A DNA stretch of 64,000 bases from Notolepis coatsorum (taxonomy: Eukaryota; Chordata; Actinopteri; Aulopiformes; Paralepididae), in contig OZ020585.1 of the NCBI GenBank assembly GCA_963971535.1, positions 22,938,005 to 23,002,004 on the forward strand. The letters are read 5' to 3'. The translations under genes and the position numbers were made by a program. The stretch's first letter is position 1. Each line of letters begins with the position of its first letter. Shown here in pieces: positions 1 to 10,260 of the stretch. A model generated the notes under the pieces. The model ran no database searches. It was not told the origin of the DNA and worked only from the letters and a program-made list of their open reading frames with translations.

Positions 1-13
1 AGAGAGAGAGAGA
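1..13. repeat. (AG)n microsatellite, left edge
   Basis: The window opens inside a dinucleotide AG run, so the array is probably longer to the left. Confidence 0.7.
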
Positions 14-41
14 AATTAAAATAAAAGAGCCAGACAGTGCA

Positions 42-172
42 AAATGTCCTTGAGCAAAGACACTTACTGCTCCTGATGAGCAGGTTGGCACCTTGCATAG
101 TTGACTGTGCCGCCGGTGTGTGAATGGGTGAATGTGAGGCATACGTTGTAAAAAGCTATATAAAAATTAAAT
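42..172 (+). repeat. SINE family 1 fragment (tRNA-derived, V-SINE-like)
   Basis: The core (TCCTTGAGCAAAGACACTTA, then GATGAGCAGGTTGGCACCTT) and the tail (GGTGAATGTGAGGCATACGT, then an AGCTATATAAA-like end) match the copies at 5512 and 58701. The tRNA-like head is missing, so this copy is 5'-truncated. The V-SINE label is a family inference. Confidence 0.75.
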
Positions 173-780
173 CTTTTACAGCCTTTGCTACAGAGTAATA
201 ATACACATAATTGAATAAACGTGGTGGTTGATGATGATGAATTAAACCACATTGAGATGTAATCCCTTACGGCAGCAGAAGTGTAATGTACATCATACAA
301 GGGCAGATGGAAGAGGAGACTCGCCGTCAATATCCAATTAAACATTCATATCAACTAAATGGAATTTTCTCCCAAGGTTCTCTCCATCTCACTTTCAAAA
401 CCATACAATAGTGCTTTGGCTAATATTGAATCTTTCTGTCATTGGGGAATTAATTCTAAAAAAGAGAAACATGGCCTTGGAAGTCAAAAGCCTTTGATCT
501 GTCTCCCGGGCAAATGACAGCAGTTAAAAACAAGAAATTGAATGGTAAATGTTATATTGATAATATCTGTATGTAGACTAATATATACATAAAATAAAAA
601 TTCTTCCCTTTTTTTAATCATCCACAGAGCTTTTAGAAAGGTGTGGAATAAAATTATCACTTTTTCCTTCCCCCAAAAAATATTATGATTATGAATCAAT
701 CATTTAAAAATGTATTCAGGTCCAAAATTAATGTTGTGTTTACCTCCCATCTGTCCAACTGAAGTCTGCACATTGTGTAC

Positions 781-784
<4 letters not shown>
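173..784. other. AT-rich stretch without recognised content
   Basis: Two short minus-strand open frames lie here, but neither has a recognisable motif, splice context or codon bias. I see nothing else. Confidence 0.5.

Positions 785-818
<34 letters not shown>
785..818. repeat. Poly(A) run
   Basis: A 34-base A tract. No LINE or SINE body is recognisable directly upstream. Confidence 0.9.
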
Positions 819-819
<1 letters not shown>

Positions 820-820
<1 letters not shown>

Positions 821-1890
821 TTTTTCAAACCAGAATTCTCAATCGCTGAATGATATCTATAGCACTTTTGGTTTTTGGCGCCCTATAATAATAACATAGT
901 CAAGGAAACTATAAAAGAAGGAATACCAGCGTTCTATGCTCTGCTTGGTACCAGACTTTGGTGCCAGTTCTATTGAAGCCTATTTTACAATTCTAAATAT
1001 ACCAGCTATCTGAAGAAATAATCAGCCAATATATCAAACGTTAGCTAGTTAACAATGCAAGGAATTGCCAATGATTCTGACATCCGAGGTAATAACCTGT
1101 TTAAATGACACATCATTAACGAGGAGATGGCTGATCCCATTCAACTCAATGTTGGTCAAACTGAAAGTTTCCACACTTGGCACCAATGTGCGTCCGCGCG
1201 CTACACAGTGACGTGATGACCCTTCCTTCTTTTATAGTTTCCTTGGCTTCCTTGAGCAGGTTTACAAAATACCACAGCTACTCTATGTGTGCGACAGTAT
1301 GTGTTTTGCATGGAGAGAGGGGATGTTGTACTCTGCTGTGGTGTTTCACTATTGTGAGCTTGGAATCATACAGTACGTAATGTTTCATTTGAGTCCAGAG
1401 TGGTTTTGAATATACATTTAGATTATTTCATGTCCCATTGAGAGGAAACAAACACAATAATTTTGATTTACCTATGTGAAAATGTTCAAACATCTAACTT
1501 CATCTAGTGTCATTGACTTTGTGGAGTTGTATTACATGGGACGGTTATATAACATAATTATTTTTCAACACAATGTCAGATGGAATCATATAACTCCGAG
1601 GCTCCGAGAGTTACCTTGTATGAAACTCAGTCCCTGTCTTTCTGTCACTCCTTTTCAAAAGGCCCAGGAAACTCTCCTATTAGAAGGTGGTAGAGACCAG
1701 TGTGAGGAGAATATGAGACACTGGGACAATGTCCAATCACCAGCGTGGCCCACAGCTCCCATCAGCTCTATTCAAATGGGTTCATACAATACACTAACCC
1801 ACTAGGCTACTACAGCGAGCCCCACTCATTCAATATATAGTGCAAATTAAGTGTTCAAATTAAGGCATCCAATATGATTAACCATTGTCT
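820..1890. other. Unassigned sequence
   Basis: No coding gene recognised. Plus-strand open frames at 1177-1380 and 1476-1805 have no domain motifs. A remnant of the hAT transposase at 1895-2052 may extend in here but cannot be shown. Confidence 0.4.
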
Positions 1891-1894
1891 TACC

Positions 1895-2052
1895 TTAATG
1901 CAGCAAAATGCGACGTTTCGTCTTGGCATCAATGATCTTTTCTGCTTTTAGTTTGTCTGTGAGATCACTTTCAATGTGAAGCAGACTCAGAGTTGACTGT
2001 CTCTCCTGGCGCATTGTTGTTCTTAGCCAGTTTCCGATGCACCTCACAAGTT
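1895..2052 (-). pseudogene. hAT transposase C-terminal dimerisation fragment
   Basis: Read on the minus strand, about 50 codons give an IGNWLRTTMRQERQ segment followed by LSLLHIESDL and a stop after RRILLH. This is the pattern of the C-terminal dimerisation region of hAT transposases of the zinc-finger/TTF type, where a conserved 'ERL..LALLHIE' block lies just before the end. The rest of the transposase is not recognisable in the flanks, so this is a relic. A GT-A-like donor context follows the stop but has no clear meaning. The hAT assignment is fairly sure; the subfamily is not. Confidence 0.65.
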
Positions 2053-2116
2053 GCGGCGCCGGTGCCGACGGGCAATGAAGGAAACGTTTTTCTTAATTTG
2101 GATCTCATCATGCTTT

Positions 2117-2525
2117 CAATAAATCAATCAATCAAATTTATTTATATAGCACATTTAGACATGACACACCAAAGTGCTTCACATAGCTAAGAACAGAAAA
2201 GTATTGAATAAACAGACAAAAAACAACCAACGGATAGACAAGGAAACAAAACAACACGTCAACAAGCAAGGCAAGAGTCAAAGTGAGTCAGGGAAGGCCA
2301 GGCGGTATAGGTGGGTTTTGAGTTTCAATTTAAAAGACTCGATGCAGGGGGCAGATTTGGACATGGGGATGCTGTTCCAGAGGTCAGGGGCTGCGACCGC
2401 AAAAGCACGCCCCCCCCTAGACTTGAAATTAGACCAACGGGTGGTTAAGAGACCCTTGTCAGCCGATCTGAGGGCCCTGACGTTGGTATAGGGGGTGATG
2501 AGGTCTGCTAGGTAAGCAGGGGCCT
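2117..2525 (-). mobile_element. LINE 3' end (L2/CR1-like), minus orientation
   Basis: It starts with an (AATC)n-like tail and the fish LINE tail TTTATTTATATAGCACATTT, then CAAAGTGCTTCACAT. After this comes the reverse complement of a reverse-transcriptase C-terminal region (GCTGTTCCAGAGGTCAGGGG, shared with 55042-55062). The element therefore reads right to left and is truncated at about 2525, where a second LINE in the opposite orientation begins. Confidence 0.75.
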
Positions 2526-2526
2526 C

Positions 2527-3290
2527 CTCCTACCCCTCCAATTACATCATCAAGTTCGCAGATGATACCACAGTTGTGGGTCTCATAACAAACAACAATG
2601 AGTGCCTACAGGAGGGAGGTGGAAGACCTTACAGCCTGGTGTGACAACTACAACCTGGCGCTCAACATAAAGAAAACAAGAGAGATCATAGTGGATTTCA
2701 GAAGATCAAGGCCTGACCACTCCCCTCTGCTCATCAACAACGAGGTAGTGGAGAGGGTCACTGAGTTCAAGTTCCTGGGTCTCAGTGTGAGTGAGACCCT
2801 GTCCTGGAGCACCAACACCGCCTCAGTGATCGGGAAAGCTCAGCAACACCTATACTACCTAAGGAAGCTGAAGCAGGCTGGCCTGCCACGAAATCTCCTT
2901 GTCAACTTTTATCATTGTGCGGTTGAGAGTGTGCTGACCTATGGTGTCTGTGTTGTTCTCCAGCTGCACAAAGGCAGAGCAAGAGGCTCTACAGAGGGTG
3001 GTGAAGGCGGCAGGCAGGATCGTCGGGACTCCTCTACCAAACATCACCTCCGTCTTCACCTCCCGCTGCCTCCACCGCTCCAAGTGTATTAACAAGGACC
3101 AGTCTCACCCAGCACATCACCTCTTTCAGCTCCTTCCCTCAGGGAGGAGATACCGGTCCATACATGCGAAGAGTTCAAGACTTATGAACAGCTTTTTCCC
3201 CCAAGCAGTCAGACTGTTAAACTCTCATTGACTGTCCCCTCACGTGCACCATGCCAATTCCTTTTTTTTCTTTTTTTTTAAATTTTTTTT
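2527..3290 (+). pseudogene. LINE reverse transcriptase, C-terminal half (L2/CR1-like)
   Basis: The reading frame opens with the catalytic FADDTT box (about 2555-2575), then LTAWCDNYNLALNIKKT, IIVDFRRSR and FKFLGLSVSETLSW, which is the typical RT palm/thumb region of Jockey-superfamily LINEs. Around 2940-2970 the frame shifts by one. Beyond that the next frame continues with LLPSGRRYRSI and SFFPQAVRLLNSH before the stop at about 3231, the conserved end of ORF2. The 5' end (endonuclease and most of RT) is missing, as is usual for 5'-truncated LINE insertions. An AT-rich, T-rich stretch follows. It is not functional. Confidence 0.85.
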
Positions 3291-3581
3291 AAAAAAGATT
3301 TCTTATTTTGGAGATCGATGTCATACTGTGACACTGAAATGAAAAAATATTTCATCAACTAAAATATTTAGTCAACAAAAATATTTCATCAACTAAAATA
3401 TACAGTACGTCACACCCCGTGCCTCTCCCTGCCGTCTGCAAGTGGCTAATCTTGAGTTTCCAAAAAAAAGAAAGTCTGAGGAAAATAGAGGGTTTAATTC
3501 AGCATGGACAGATTAATTTGCTTTCACGACTAACAATGCAGGCTGATATGTGGTGTGAAATTTGCGAACAACGAAATTTTT
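3291..3581. other. AT-rich sequence with short direct repeats
   Basis: ATATTTCATCAACTAAAATAT occurs twice in near-identical form (about 3346-3402). No gene is recognised. Confidence 0.4.
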
Positions 3582-3935
3582 TCTTTTTATTTGATAGATT
3601 TTCCACAAATAAGGGAAGGACTCAAATAGAGCTGCATAGTTCAGGGTTTTATTTCACAGTAGGTCTACAGATGCCAGTGTTTTTTCTCCTTTTCTGTGTT
3701 TTATTTCAAAGTAGGTCTACACATGGTAGTCTTTTTTTTTTTTTTTTTTTTTTTTAAAGTGGACTACTTTTTATTTTATAAATGTTCCACAAATAAGGGA
3801 AGGACTCAAATATACCTGAATAGTTCAGGGTTTTATTTCAAAGTCGGTCTACAGACACCAGTGTTTTGTCTCCTCTTCTGTGTTTTATTTAAAAATAGGT
3901 CTACACAGCCAGTATTTTTTCTTCTCTTCATAAGA
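3582..3935. repeat. 184-bp tandem duplication
   Basis: TTCCACAAATAAGGGAAGGA begins at 3601 and again at 3785. Both copies continue through TAGTTCAGGGTTTTATTTCA, a GGTCTACAGA-type block, TCTGTGTTTTATTT and a second AGGTCTACACA block. A poly(T) run (3731-3755) lies between them. There are two diverged copies and no coding sense. Confidence 0.8.
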
Positions 3936-4035
3936 GTTTGAGGTTTTCCTTTGTTATAACAGGTAAAAACAGCAATAAAAAGTCAAAACTTTTCTTTTTG
4001 TTGCTTTATAATTCCATTAATGCAATAAGGATAAA

Positions 4036-4090
4036 GTATAATAAATCGCAAATTACTTTGGGTATGCAATTGTCAGGCGTTTTATGCTAA
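4036..4090 (+). repeat. Copy of the CGCAAATTACTTTGGGTATG terminal motif
   Basis: About 40 bases are shared with 32571-32610, and the same core occurs inverted at 33355-33383. It is likely one end of a dispersed inverted-repeat element. Confidence 0.6.
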
Positions 4091-4225
4091 ATGTGGGGTA
4101 TGCTTGGTGATATATAAAACGTTATACACTGTGTTATCTTCATTTTAAGGGTAAATAGGTTGTGCGGCTCCCTGAGCATTTTATTTTGTGGGAGGGGGGA
4201 AAAGTGTCTCTTTTGATAGTAAAGG

Positions 4226-4241
4226 TTGCTGACCCCTGGAC
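4226..4241. repeat. Possible hAT end (GGTTGCTGACCCCTGG)
   Basis: The sequence reads as the complement of the widespread hAT terminus CAGGGGTCAGCAACC. No matching 5' end was found upstream, so it is a solitary or truncated terminus. Confidence 0.35.
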
Positions 4242-4334
4242 TAGACGTATAGGGAGGGCTGGAAATCTATAGTGCTCCCTCTGTCCTGTGGAGGGCGGCA
4301 ATACGTCTAGACACATAGTCCGCCGGAAATATAC

Positions 4335-4352
4335 AAGAAGAAGAAGAAGAAG
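4335..4352. repeat. (AAG)n microsatellite
   Basis: Six AAG units inside a GC-richer segment (4240-4500) with repeated TAGACGTA motifs, probably a decayed small transposon. Confidence 0.7.
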
Positions 4353-4816
4353 ACTAGACGTAGAGTCTGCTGTCACGCCCGCATCTCCACATCCCAGCCC
4401 CGACACGAATGAGGCAGATTGGGATCATGACAGACAGCAGAGACCCGCCGGTGCTGATAGCGGATATCCTCGAGCTCCCCCTAGTGACTAGGGGCCTCCA
4501 CTACACTCTAGTAAAAAAATAAATAAAAAAACACGGAAAATATATATAATCAGATCCAGTTTACTTTCACAGCATCTATAGTGACTACTAGTATCATCTC
4601 ATCTCTATCTATTTTTATTACATTTTTTGTATTGCAAATAAAAATATGATTGATTGTTTGATAATGAGGGGGTGAGAGACGTTGAGTCGACGTGACACTG
4701 ACGTCCAGGTCCAGGGGTCACTGTCAGGTCAGGTGACCACTGACCGCGAGAATTGCACATTTTGATTACTGTAGTTTGCCTGGTATGTAGCCTTGGTTAG
4801 TGGCTGCCCCACCAAT

Positions 4817-4922
4817 GTTTTACATATAAAAACGACACTGTGCGTGCGTGCACGTGTATGTGTGTGTGGGGGCCTCCACAAGAGTCTGGCCCAGAGGCCT
4901 CTGAATTCTTAATCTGGCCTTG
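4817..4922 (-). mobile_element. hAT terminus related to the element at 14966
   Basis: The reverse complement (AAGGCCAGATTAAGAATTCA, then GAGGCC..TGGGCCAGACTC..TGTGGAGGCCCCC and a CACACGTGCACGCACGC stretch) matches the left end of the 14966-16223 element over about 100 bases. The opposite terminus is not found nearby. Confidence 0.65.
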
Positions 4923-4969
4923 CCTGGACTTGATAACCACTATGTTACCGCCCATCATGCACTTTATTA

Positions 4970-5104
4970 TTTAAAATATTCTGTTATATGTACAGTGTTA
5001 TGTGTTTCATGTATGTATATATTGTACTACGGTCTGTGGGAGCTCCCCTGACATTTCATTGTATACTTGTGTGCAATGACAATTAAAAGTCTATTCTATT
5101 CTAT
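4970..5104 (+). mobile_element. LINE 3' UTR with (TATTC)n tail
   Basis: CTGACATTTCATTGTATACT, then GTGCAATGACAATTAAAAGT and a short tandem TCTATTCTATTC tail. This is the usual 3' end of a fish L2/CR1-type LINE. It abuts a LINE in the opposite orientation. Confidence 0.65.
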
Positions 5105-5511
5105 ACCATTAAGGGCTTTGTAGACCAATAGGAGGACCTTGAAGTCTATTCTATAGCGCACCGGGAGCCAGTGGAGGTAGGCAAGTACAGGGGTGATGTG
5201 AGCTCTCTTCCGGGTACCTGTGAGCAGTCTAGCCGCAGCGTTTTGGGGTAGTTGTAGACGGGCTATGGTGGATTTATTAAGCCCCAGGTACAGGGAGTTA
5301 CAGTAGTCTAAGCGTGAAGATATGAAGGCGTGAATTTCTCTTTCCAGGTCTGAGGGGGAGAGAATGGCCTTGATCCTGGCTATGGACCGGAGCTGGAAAA
5401 AACACCCCTTCACCACCGAGTTTATCTGCCTATTGAAGGAAAACTCTGGGTCAAAGAGCACGCCCAGGTTTTTAACGAAGGGCTTGCCTAGGGGAGACAG
5501 GTTACCCAGGC
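5096..5511 (-). pseudogene. LINE reverse transcriptase C-terminal fragment
   Basis: A minus-strand frame of about 121 codons carries FQLRSIARIKAILS, HAFISSRLDYCNSLYLGL, LQNAAARLLTGT-like and ITPVLAYLHWLPVRYRIDFK segments. These belong to the conserved C-terminal domain of L2/CR1-type ORF2 proteins. Upstream in the same orientation (5461-5511), KPFVKNLGVLFDPEF-type sequence continues it. The fragment ends at 5511, where SINE family 1 begins. The polymerase core is absent, so it is a dead fragment. Confidence 0.85.
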
Positions 5512-5706
5512 TCCCGGGCAGCGTGTCGAAGTGTCCTTGAGCAAGTCACTTAACCCCTAATTACTCCCGATGAGCAGGTTGGCACCTTGCATGGTTGCCT
5601 CCGCTGTCGGTGTGTGAATGTGTGAGTGACTGGGTGAATGTGAGGAACAAAATTGTCAAGCGCTTTGGATAAAAGCGATATATAAATACACCATTTACCA
5701 TTTATT
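5512..5706 (+). repeat. SINE family 1, head truncated
   Basis: Starts at GGGCAGCGTGTCGAAGTGTC and runs through the TCCTTGAGCAAGTCACTTAA core to the LINE-like tail GCTTTGGATAAAAGCGATAT, then ACCATTTACC. The tRNA-like head present at 58701 is missing. Confidence 0.85.
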
Positions 5707-5822
5707 ATGAGATGTTGATAGAGTTAGTATGAGATGTTTATAGAGTTAGTATGAGATGTTGAAGGAAGTCTTGATGGATTCTTGTTGGGTGCTGGGTTTC
5801 TGGTTGGGGGGAACGTCTAAAG

Positions 5823-6945
5823 CAGGGCTATTCAACTGGCGGCCCGCATTCTGACCGGCCCGCAAAAGATTACATGGTAATTAATTTTTTATTTAAATCT
5901 TTTTATGTCAACGTTCACACGCACAATTGAGCCAAAAGTCACTCAATTAATGACAGATTTCGTTGATAAATTGAGGGAAAACTTTGCAAGTCGATTTGAT
6001 GAATTTGACATGACCAGAGAATTTATGCATTTTGTGAGCAACCCATTTGCCAATGTAGCTGCTATTTCCACAAAAGGACAAGAGTTCCTTGCATCACTTC
6101 ACATTGATGAAGGTCTCCTGCAACTTGAAATAATTGACATGCAAGCATCATCTGCTCTGAAGCAGGCACTTGAGAATGAATCCACCACAACATTTTGGAT
6201 AAAGTGTATTCATGTCAACACATTCCCCAAAATAAAAACGCTGGCAATATCTGTGCTAACAATGTTTGGCTCAACATACACCTGTGAATCCAGTTTCTCT
6301 CACATGAATGCCATTAAAACAAGCAACTGTGCCTCCTTGACAAATGAGCATTTGCATCACTGTTTGCGGGTAGCCGTCACTTCCTATGAACCCTCTTTCT
6401 CTGCCATTGCCCAGTCAAAGAAGTGCAATCTCTCTCATTAGATGTGTGTATGGGCTAGGCCTGTCTGCCCCCCACCCCCCCTGATGTTTGAGAGTTAAGA
6501 GTGGACAATAAGTGCTAATAAGATGCTGTGATTTGCTGTTGTTGCACAGACATGAAGCACCTTTTCATAAGCTCAGCTGCACTATAAATGTGTTTTTTGT
6601 TCAAGTGTTGATGTTAAAATGTTCAGATGCACATCATGCACTTGTTTGTTTTTTATTTTATTTTTATATTGAAATGTTGAAGAGGAGATGTTGCAGTTGT
6701 TGCACAGTCATAAATGAAGCACTTTTTCCAGGAGATGTTGCAGATGTGGCACATAAATGAAGCACTTTTTTTGAAAAGTATACTACTTTTGCAATGTAGA
6801 TAAATAAAAGTTCTGAAAATGTGGTTGCGTGTTGTGTCAAGTGTACATATATTCATAGCACGGGGAGGCGCCGTGGCAGTCCGGCCCCTGGCCCCTTGGG
6901 TTTCTGACAATGTGGCCCCCTGAACAATTTAGTTGAATAGCCCTG
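5823..6945 (+). mobile_element. hAT (Charlie-like) element with perfect termini and TSD
   Basis: The element begins CAGGGCTATTCAACT (5823-5837) and ends with its exact reverse complement AGTTGAATAGCCCTG (6931-6945). It is flanked by identical 8-bp duplications GTCTAAAG (5815-5822 and 6946-6953). The subterminal GGCGGCCCGCA (left) and GTGGCCCCCTGAA (right) fit. At 1,123 bp it is internally deleted: only the transposase C-terminus remains. Termini and TSD are seen directly; the Charlie-like label is inferred. Confidence 0.95.
5905..6441 (+). pseudogene. hAT transposase, C-terminal 178 codons
   Basis: The open frame has FPKIKTLAISVLTMFGSTY followed by CESSFSHMNAIKT and LTNEHLHHCLRVAVTSYEP, the dimerisation (hATC) domain of hAT transposases related to ZBED/GTF2IRD2-type proteins. 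The start codon used here is internal. The BED zinc finger and the catalytic D-D-E core are gone, so the protein cannot transpose. No stop interrupts the remaining frame, and it lies neatly between the termini. This suggests an internal deletion rather than long decay. The element could still be mobilised in trans by a full-length relative, but that is inference. Confidence 0.9.
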
Positions 6946-6953
6946 GTCTAAAG

Positions 6954-7147
6954 AATGATTTCAGAAGGTAGAACAAAGTATCTGCAGAGATGTTCTCTTT
7001 TTTCTGTCAGTGGGCAGGAAGGGATATTCTAGTGGATGACTGTAGCAGCTGTATTCTCTACCCATTTATCATCTGCCTCATTCAAGTGAACATTATATTT
7101 GACTACGAACACCAGTAGGCTACAGTTAGAACACACAGTCACACACT
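6954..7147. other. Unassigned sequence
   Basis: No recognised feature. Confidence 0.4.
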
Positions 7148-7306
7148 GTACCTCCATGTGCATTAATGAACAGTCAGCCACCAGCACAGACACTCACAAT
7201 GTACCTCCATGTAAATGAATTAACAGTCAGCCACCAGTACTGACTCTCACACTGTACCTCCATGTAAATTAATGAACAGTCAGCCACCAGCACTGACCTC
7301 ACACCC
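7148..7306. repeat. 53-bp minisatellite, three units
   Basis: GTACCTCCATGT starts at 7148, 7201 and 7254. Each unit continues with ATTAATGAACAGTCAGCCAC or a close variant and CAGCACTGAC. Period 53 bp, three diverged units. Confidence 0.9.
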
Positions 7307-7765
7307 TAGGGATACTCAGATCTTTTTTTCCTTTTGAATATTTTTTACCCACACTCATTTGCATATTTACTTTTTTTTTCTTTTTACCCTGCATTCATTT
7401 GCATACATTTTCAGAGCCTGGCCTAGTCTAAATATAGAGCATATGCATACTAACTACGGTGACATAATTATTCTGTGTTTAGGCTTGTGTCATCTCCTCT
7501 GTGTCATTTTCAAACAAAATTATGTTAGCATAATACCTGTAGTGAGCTAATGCCTAATGTCTGTGCTGGAATGGAGAGCACAGACAGTACCAAACCTGGG
7601 GACTTTTTTTTGCACAGTTATTTTTTTTGCACTGGCATTGTTTTGCCCCACCCATTCTAGCAGGATAAAATCAAACCCTAAGAATAGTTTCCAAATCTTA
7701 TTTTTTGACCAATATTGGAAGAGAACAACTCTAAATTGAGGATGATAACAGGATGGTAACAGGAC
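7307..7765. other. T-rich unassigned sequence
   Basis: Contains two CATTTGCATA boxes (7348-7404) between T runs. No gene recognised. Confidence 0.4.
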
Positions 7766-7781
7766 CATGTGTTAGACGATT

Positions 7782-8218
7782 TATTTTTGATCCACTTTTT
7801 CTCCTCTTTTTCTATTTTCCTGCCATCCCAATTCCACTGCGCCAATTCTTCCCTCCCCTGTCTTGAATGTTGCTCGCATATGCCCCCCACTGGCCGGTTG
7901 TAGGGAGGATAGAAGCCTTGCATCACGTGTCCCCTCCGATACACAAGGAGGCAGCCTGTCACATCTTTTCACCTGCCAGCGCGGACTCTCATTGGCGAGG
8001 TGTTTCCTGTCTCTGCTGTGCAGGCGTCCCCAACCGACCTGTAGGAGTCGCTGTCCACAACGTCCAGATTACCACCCATCGACTTCCACCCGCTAACTCT
8101 GCCAATTGAGTCAGTATGACGGCTGGCCCAAGCCGGAGGCAACGCCGACAGCCGGAGTCGAACCCGGTGTCTCTTGCGTTGGTGATGAGCGCAATGTCCG
8201 CTGCGCCACCCAGCCGCC
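7782..8218 (-). repeat. SINE family 2 (tRNA-derived), subfamily A, with 16-bp TSD
   Basis: Read on the minus strand, the element starts GGGTGGCGCAGCGGACATTG with a tRNA-like A box (TGGCGCAGCGG) and a B box (GGTTCGACTCC), has a body with TACAGGTCGGTTGG and CTATCCTCCCTACAA, and ends A-rich. The flanks carry a perfect 16-bp duplication CATGTGTTAGACGATT (7766-7781 and 8219-8234), the signature of LINE-mediated insertion. Open frames inside are meaningless. Other copies are at 32062, 41812 and 54077. Confidence 0.93.
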
Positions 8219-8234
8219 CATGTGTTAGACGATT

Positions 8235-8659
8235 AAAAAGAAAATTCAAAACAGGTTTTTAAAACTTGTGCAAGTCAAATAAACCACTAGATACTTATCA
8301 TGTATCTGTAGAGCAGCGTATTCAAGTCAAAGGTCAACTGTTATTGAAGTCATACGGAATGGAGGCATTCACCTGAAAGACATGTGGCACAACTCATAAG
8401 AGTAATAATTCTTGGATTAGGACCACTCAATTGCCATAACATACAAGAGTAGTTAGTAATGTATTTGATTGCCTATCCCTCTGAGTCACACATACATACA
8501 GTAGTCTTCAGTTCCTAATGCACACCATGATATCACTCTGTACATCACTCTGCCCTCAGATTCATCACTAATGATAGATACAACATTCATCACTGTGTCC
8601 TTTATGAGAAGGTTGGTTTGTCCTCGCTGATGGAGAGGTGCAACAAACACTGGCATTTG
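8235..8659. other. Unassigned sequence
   Basis: No recognised gene or repeat. Confidence 0.4.
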
Positions 8660-8965
8660 TTAATTTTGTAAGGCCCTTATTGGTAAGCTACCTCCTTATA
8701 CTACATCATTATTGGAATGGAATTTTGGAACCCATTCTAGTGACTGGCTGGTCCTTAAAGTCCTGAGTTTGCTCGGAACAGGGTAAATCTGCATTTTGCT
8801 ATGATGCCCCTAGCTCATGGAATGAACTCCAACAGTCCTTAAAGTGATTTGATATGACTTTTTTTATTTCTTTTTTTGCTTATCTCTGTATACTTGACGT
8901 GACTGTGAATGAGGGAAACCTCAGTTGCCTTTTAGAATTTAAATAAAGGTTTGAATAAAAAAATA
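8660..8965 (+). pseudogene. LINE ORF2 C-terminal fragment and 3' end
   Basis: One frame reads GKSAFCYDAPSSWNELQQSL (about 8782-8840), the conserved ORF2 tail block. Upstream frames read LIGKLPPYTTSLLEWN-like sequence, broken by frameshifts and stops. The 3' end has ATTTAAATAAAGGTTTGAAT and an A-rich tail. It is a decayed 5'-truncated copy. Confidence 0.7.
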
Positions 8966-9779
8966 TAAATGAAATGATGTGTACTTTAGTGACTTTTCAA
9001 TTGCAAATGATTCAAGGACATAACTCACCCCAGTCCATAACCGGCTATATACTGTACGTGTGCTGATTACGACAGGACAGCTGTTTCAAGTGCAGATCAC
9101 CATGTGGCACCATTCATATTTCTACACTAAAAGAAGTGTTAGGAACTGGAGACTACTGTATCGGCATTAATGCAGGGTCAGCCGCTTGCTGTAAAAAGAA
9201 ATCTGTATTTTTTACAGGATTTCTTTTTTACAGGATTATTCCATTGCTTAATTGTCTTGAATGTTAAATTCCATTGAATTATGTAAAAACACCTACAAAT
9301 AATTTAAAAAAAATCTGTAAATTAATTGCTTTTCCACTTTATTTTAATTTGGGTATTTTACTGTAATTTGAGAGTAAGTATTTGGCAACCGTTGCTCCCA
9401 GACATTTACAGTTTTCTTTTTACCATTTTTTTTTAGTCTTCCGAATTACAGGACAGTCTCTATAAAAACACCAGACTACCCTGCCAGCACCCCTTGTATA
9501 AGCTTTTGCAATCGAAGCTTTTATCCGTAACACTTTTCCCAAACATTTCCTCTAAAACAGTTATCAGACCACTTTGGATCAACGGAATAAAGAAGAAAAC
9601 ATAGGAATCCATGTGCACTCTGGGGGTTGTGTTCCGGTTTCCACTTGCTTCCACTTACGCTTAGTATAATTGGCAAGCAGTCTGACTGCGTCACAGGCTG
9701 ATGAATGGCGCAAATTATCCAACACATCAGAATGTGTTCTCCTGTGTTCCATTAGTCACAATAATTATAACAAATGATG
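8966..9779. other. AT-rich sequence, no gene seen
   Basis: Holds repeated TTTTTACAGGATT motifs (9207-9236). No coding features were recognised. Confidence 0.4.
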
Positions 9780-10260
9780 CCTGTGCAAAGTTTCCGCGCT
9801 TGTGCTTTTCTTTCACATATGGGGAGAACACAATTAATTCCTAGTAAAAGAGCCAAATGCAAAGACAAATGACTCGGCTTTACTTTCTTGTACACATAAT
9901 GCTAATCTTTGCTAAACGAATTAATGCAACTCAAAGAGCCGCCGACTGCGGGATATTCATCTCAGGAGCACAACGTTTGAAATAGAATTTGATTGTGTGG
10001 CTTTACGCTCCCTGGTATTGTCTGATAAGAGAAATAATAAAAAATAGATATGACCAGACAGTACACAAACAACACTGCGCCTGGGGAACTGTGGAGAAAA
10101 TGATTACCCACATCACGATGGTCTTAAGTAATTTACTCTAGCGAATGTCATGAAAATCAGTTTACGACACACATAAGGTCACTTATCTACCATGTAGATC
10201 ATTCCAGCGTAATTAATATCGATTTAGAATTCCATCTTGGCACTTCACTGTGTCGTTCAC
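9780..10260. promoter_or_regulatory. Candidate conserved noncoding element
   Basis: This stretch has none of the repeats seen elsewhere. It is dense in homeodomain-like and GATA/HMG-like words (ACAATTAATTCC, AACGAATTAATGCA, TGTCTGATAAGAGA, GCGTAATTAATATCGATTTA). That composition is typical of vertebrate developmental enhancers. There is no coding frame. The call is intuition from composition; only cross-species alignment can support it. Confidence 0.25.

Noticed and set aside
1177-1805. Plus-strand open frames of 67 and 109 codons
   Set aside because: No motifs, no splice context, and ordinary composition for chance frames.
7678-8249. Several open frames of 60-90 codons with cysteine/arginine-rich sequence (also in 32183-32554, 41686-42289 and 54146-54569)
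   Set aside because: All lie within SINE family 2, a noncoding Pol III-type element. The similarity between copies is due to the SINE.
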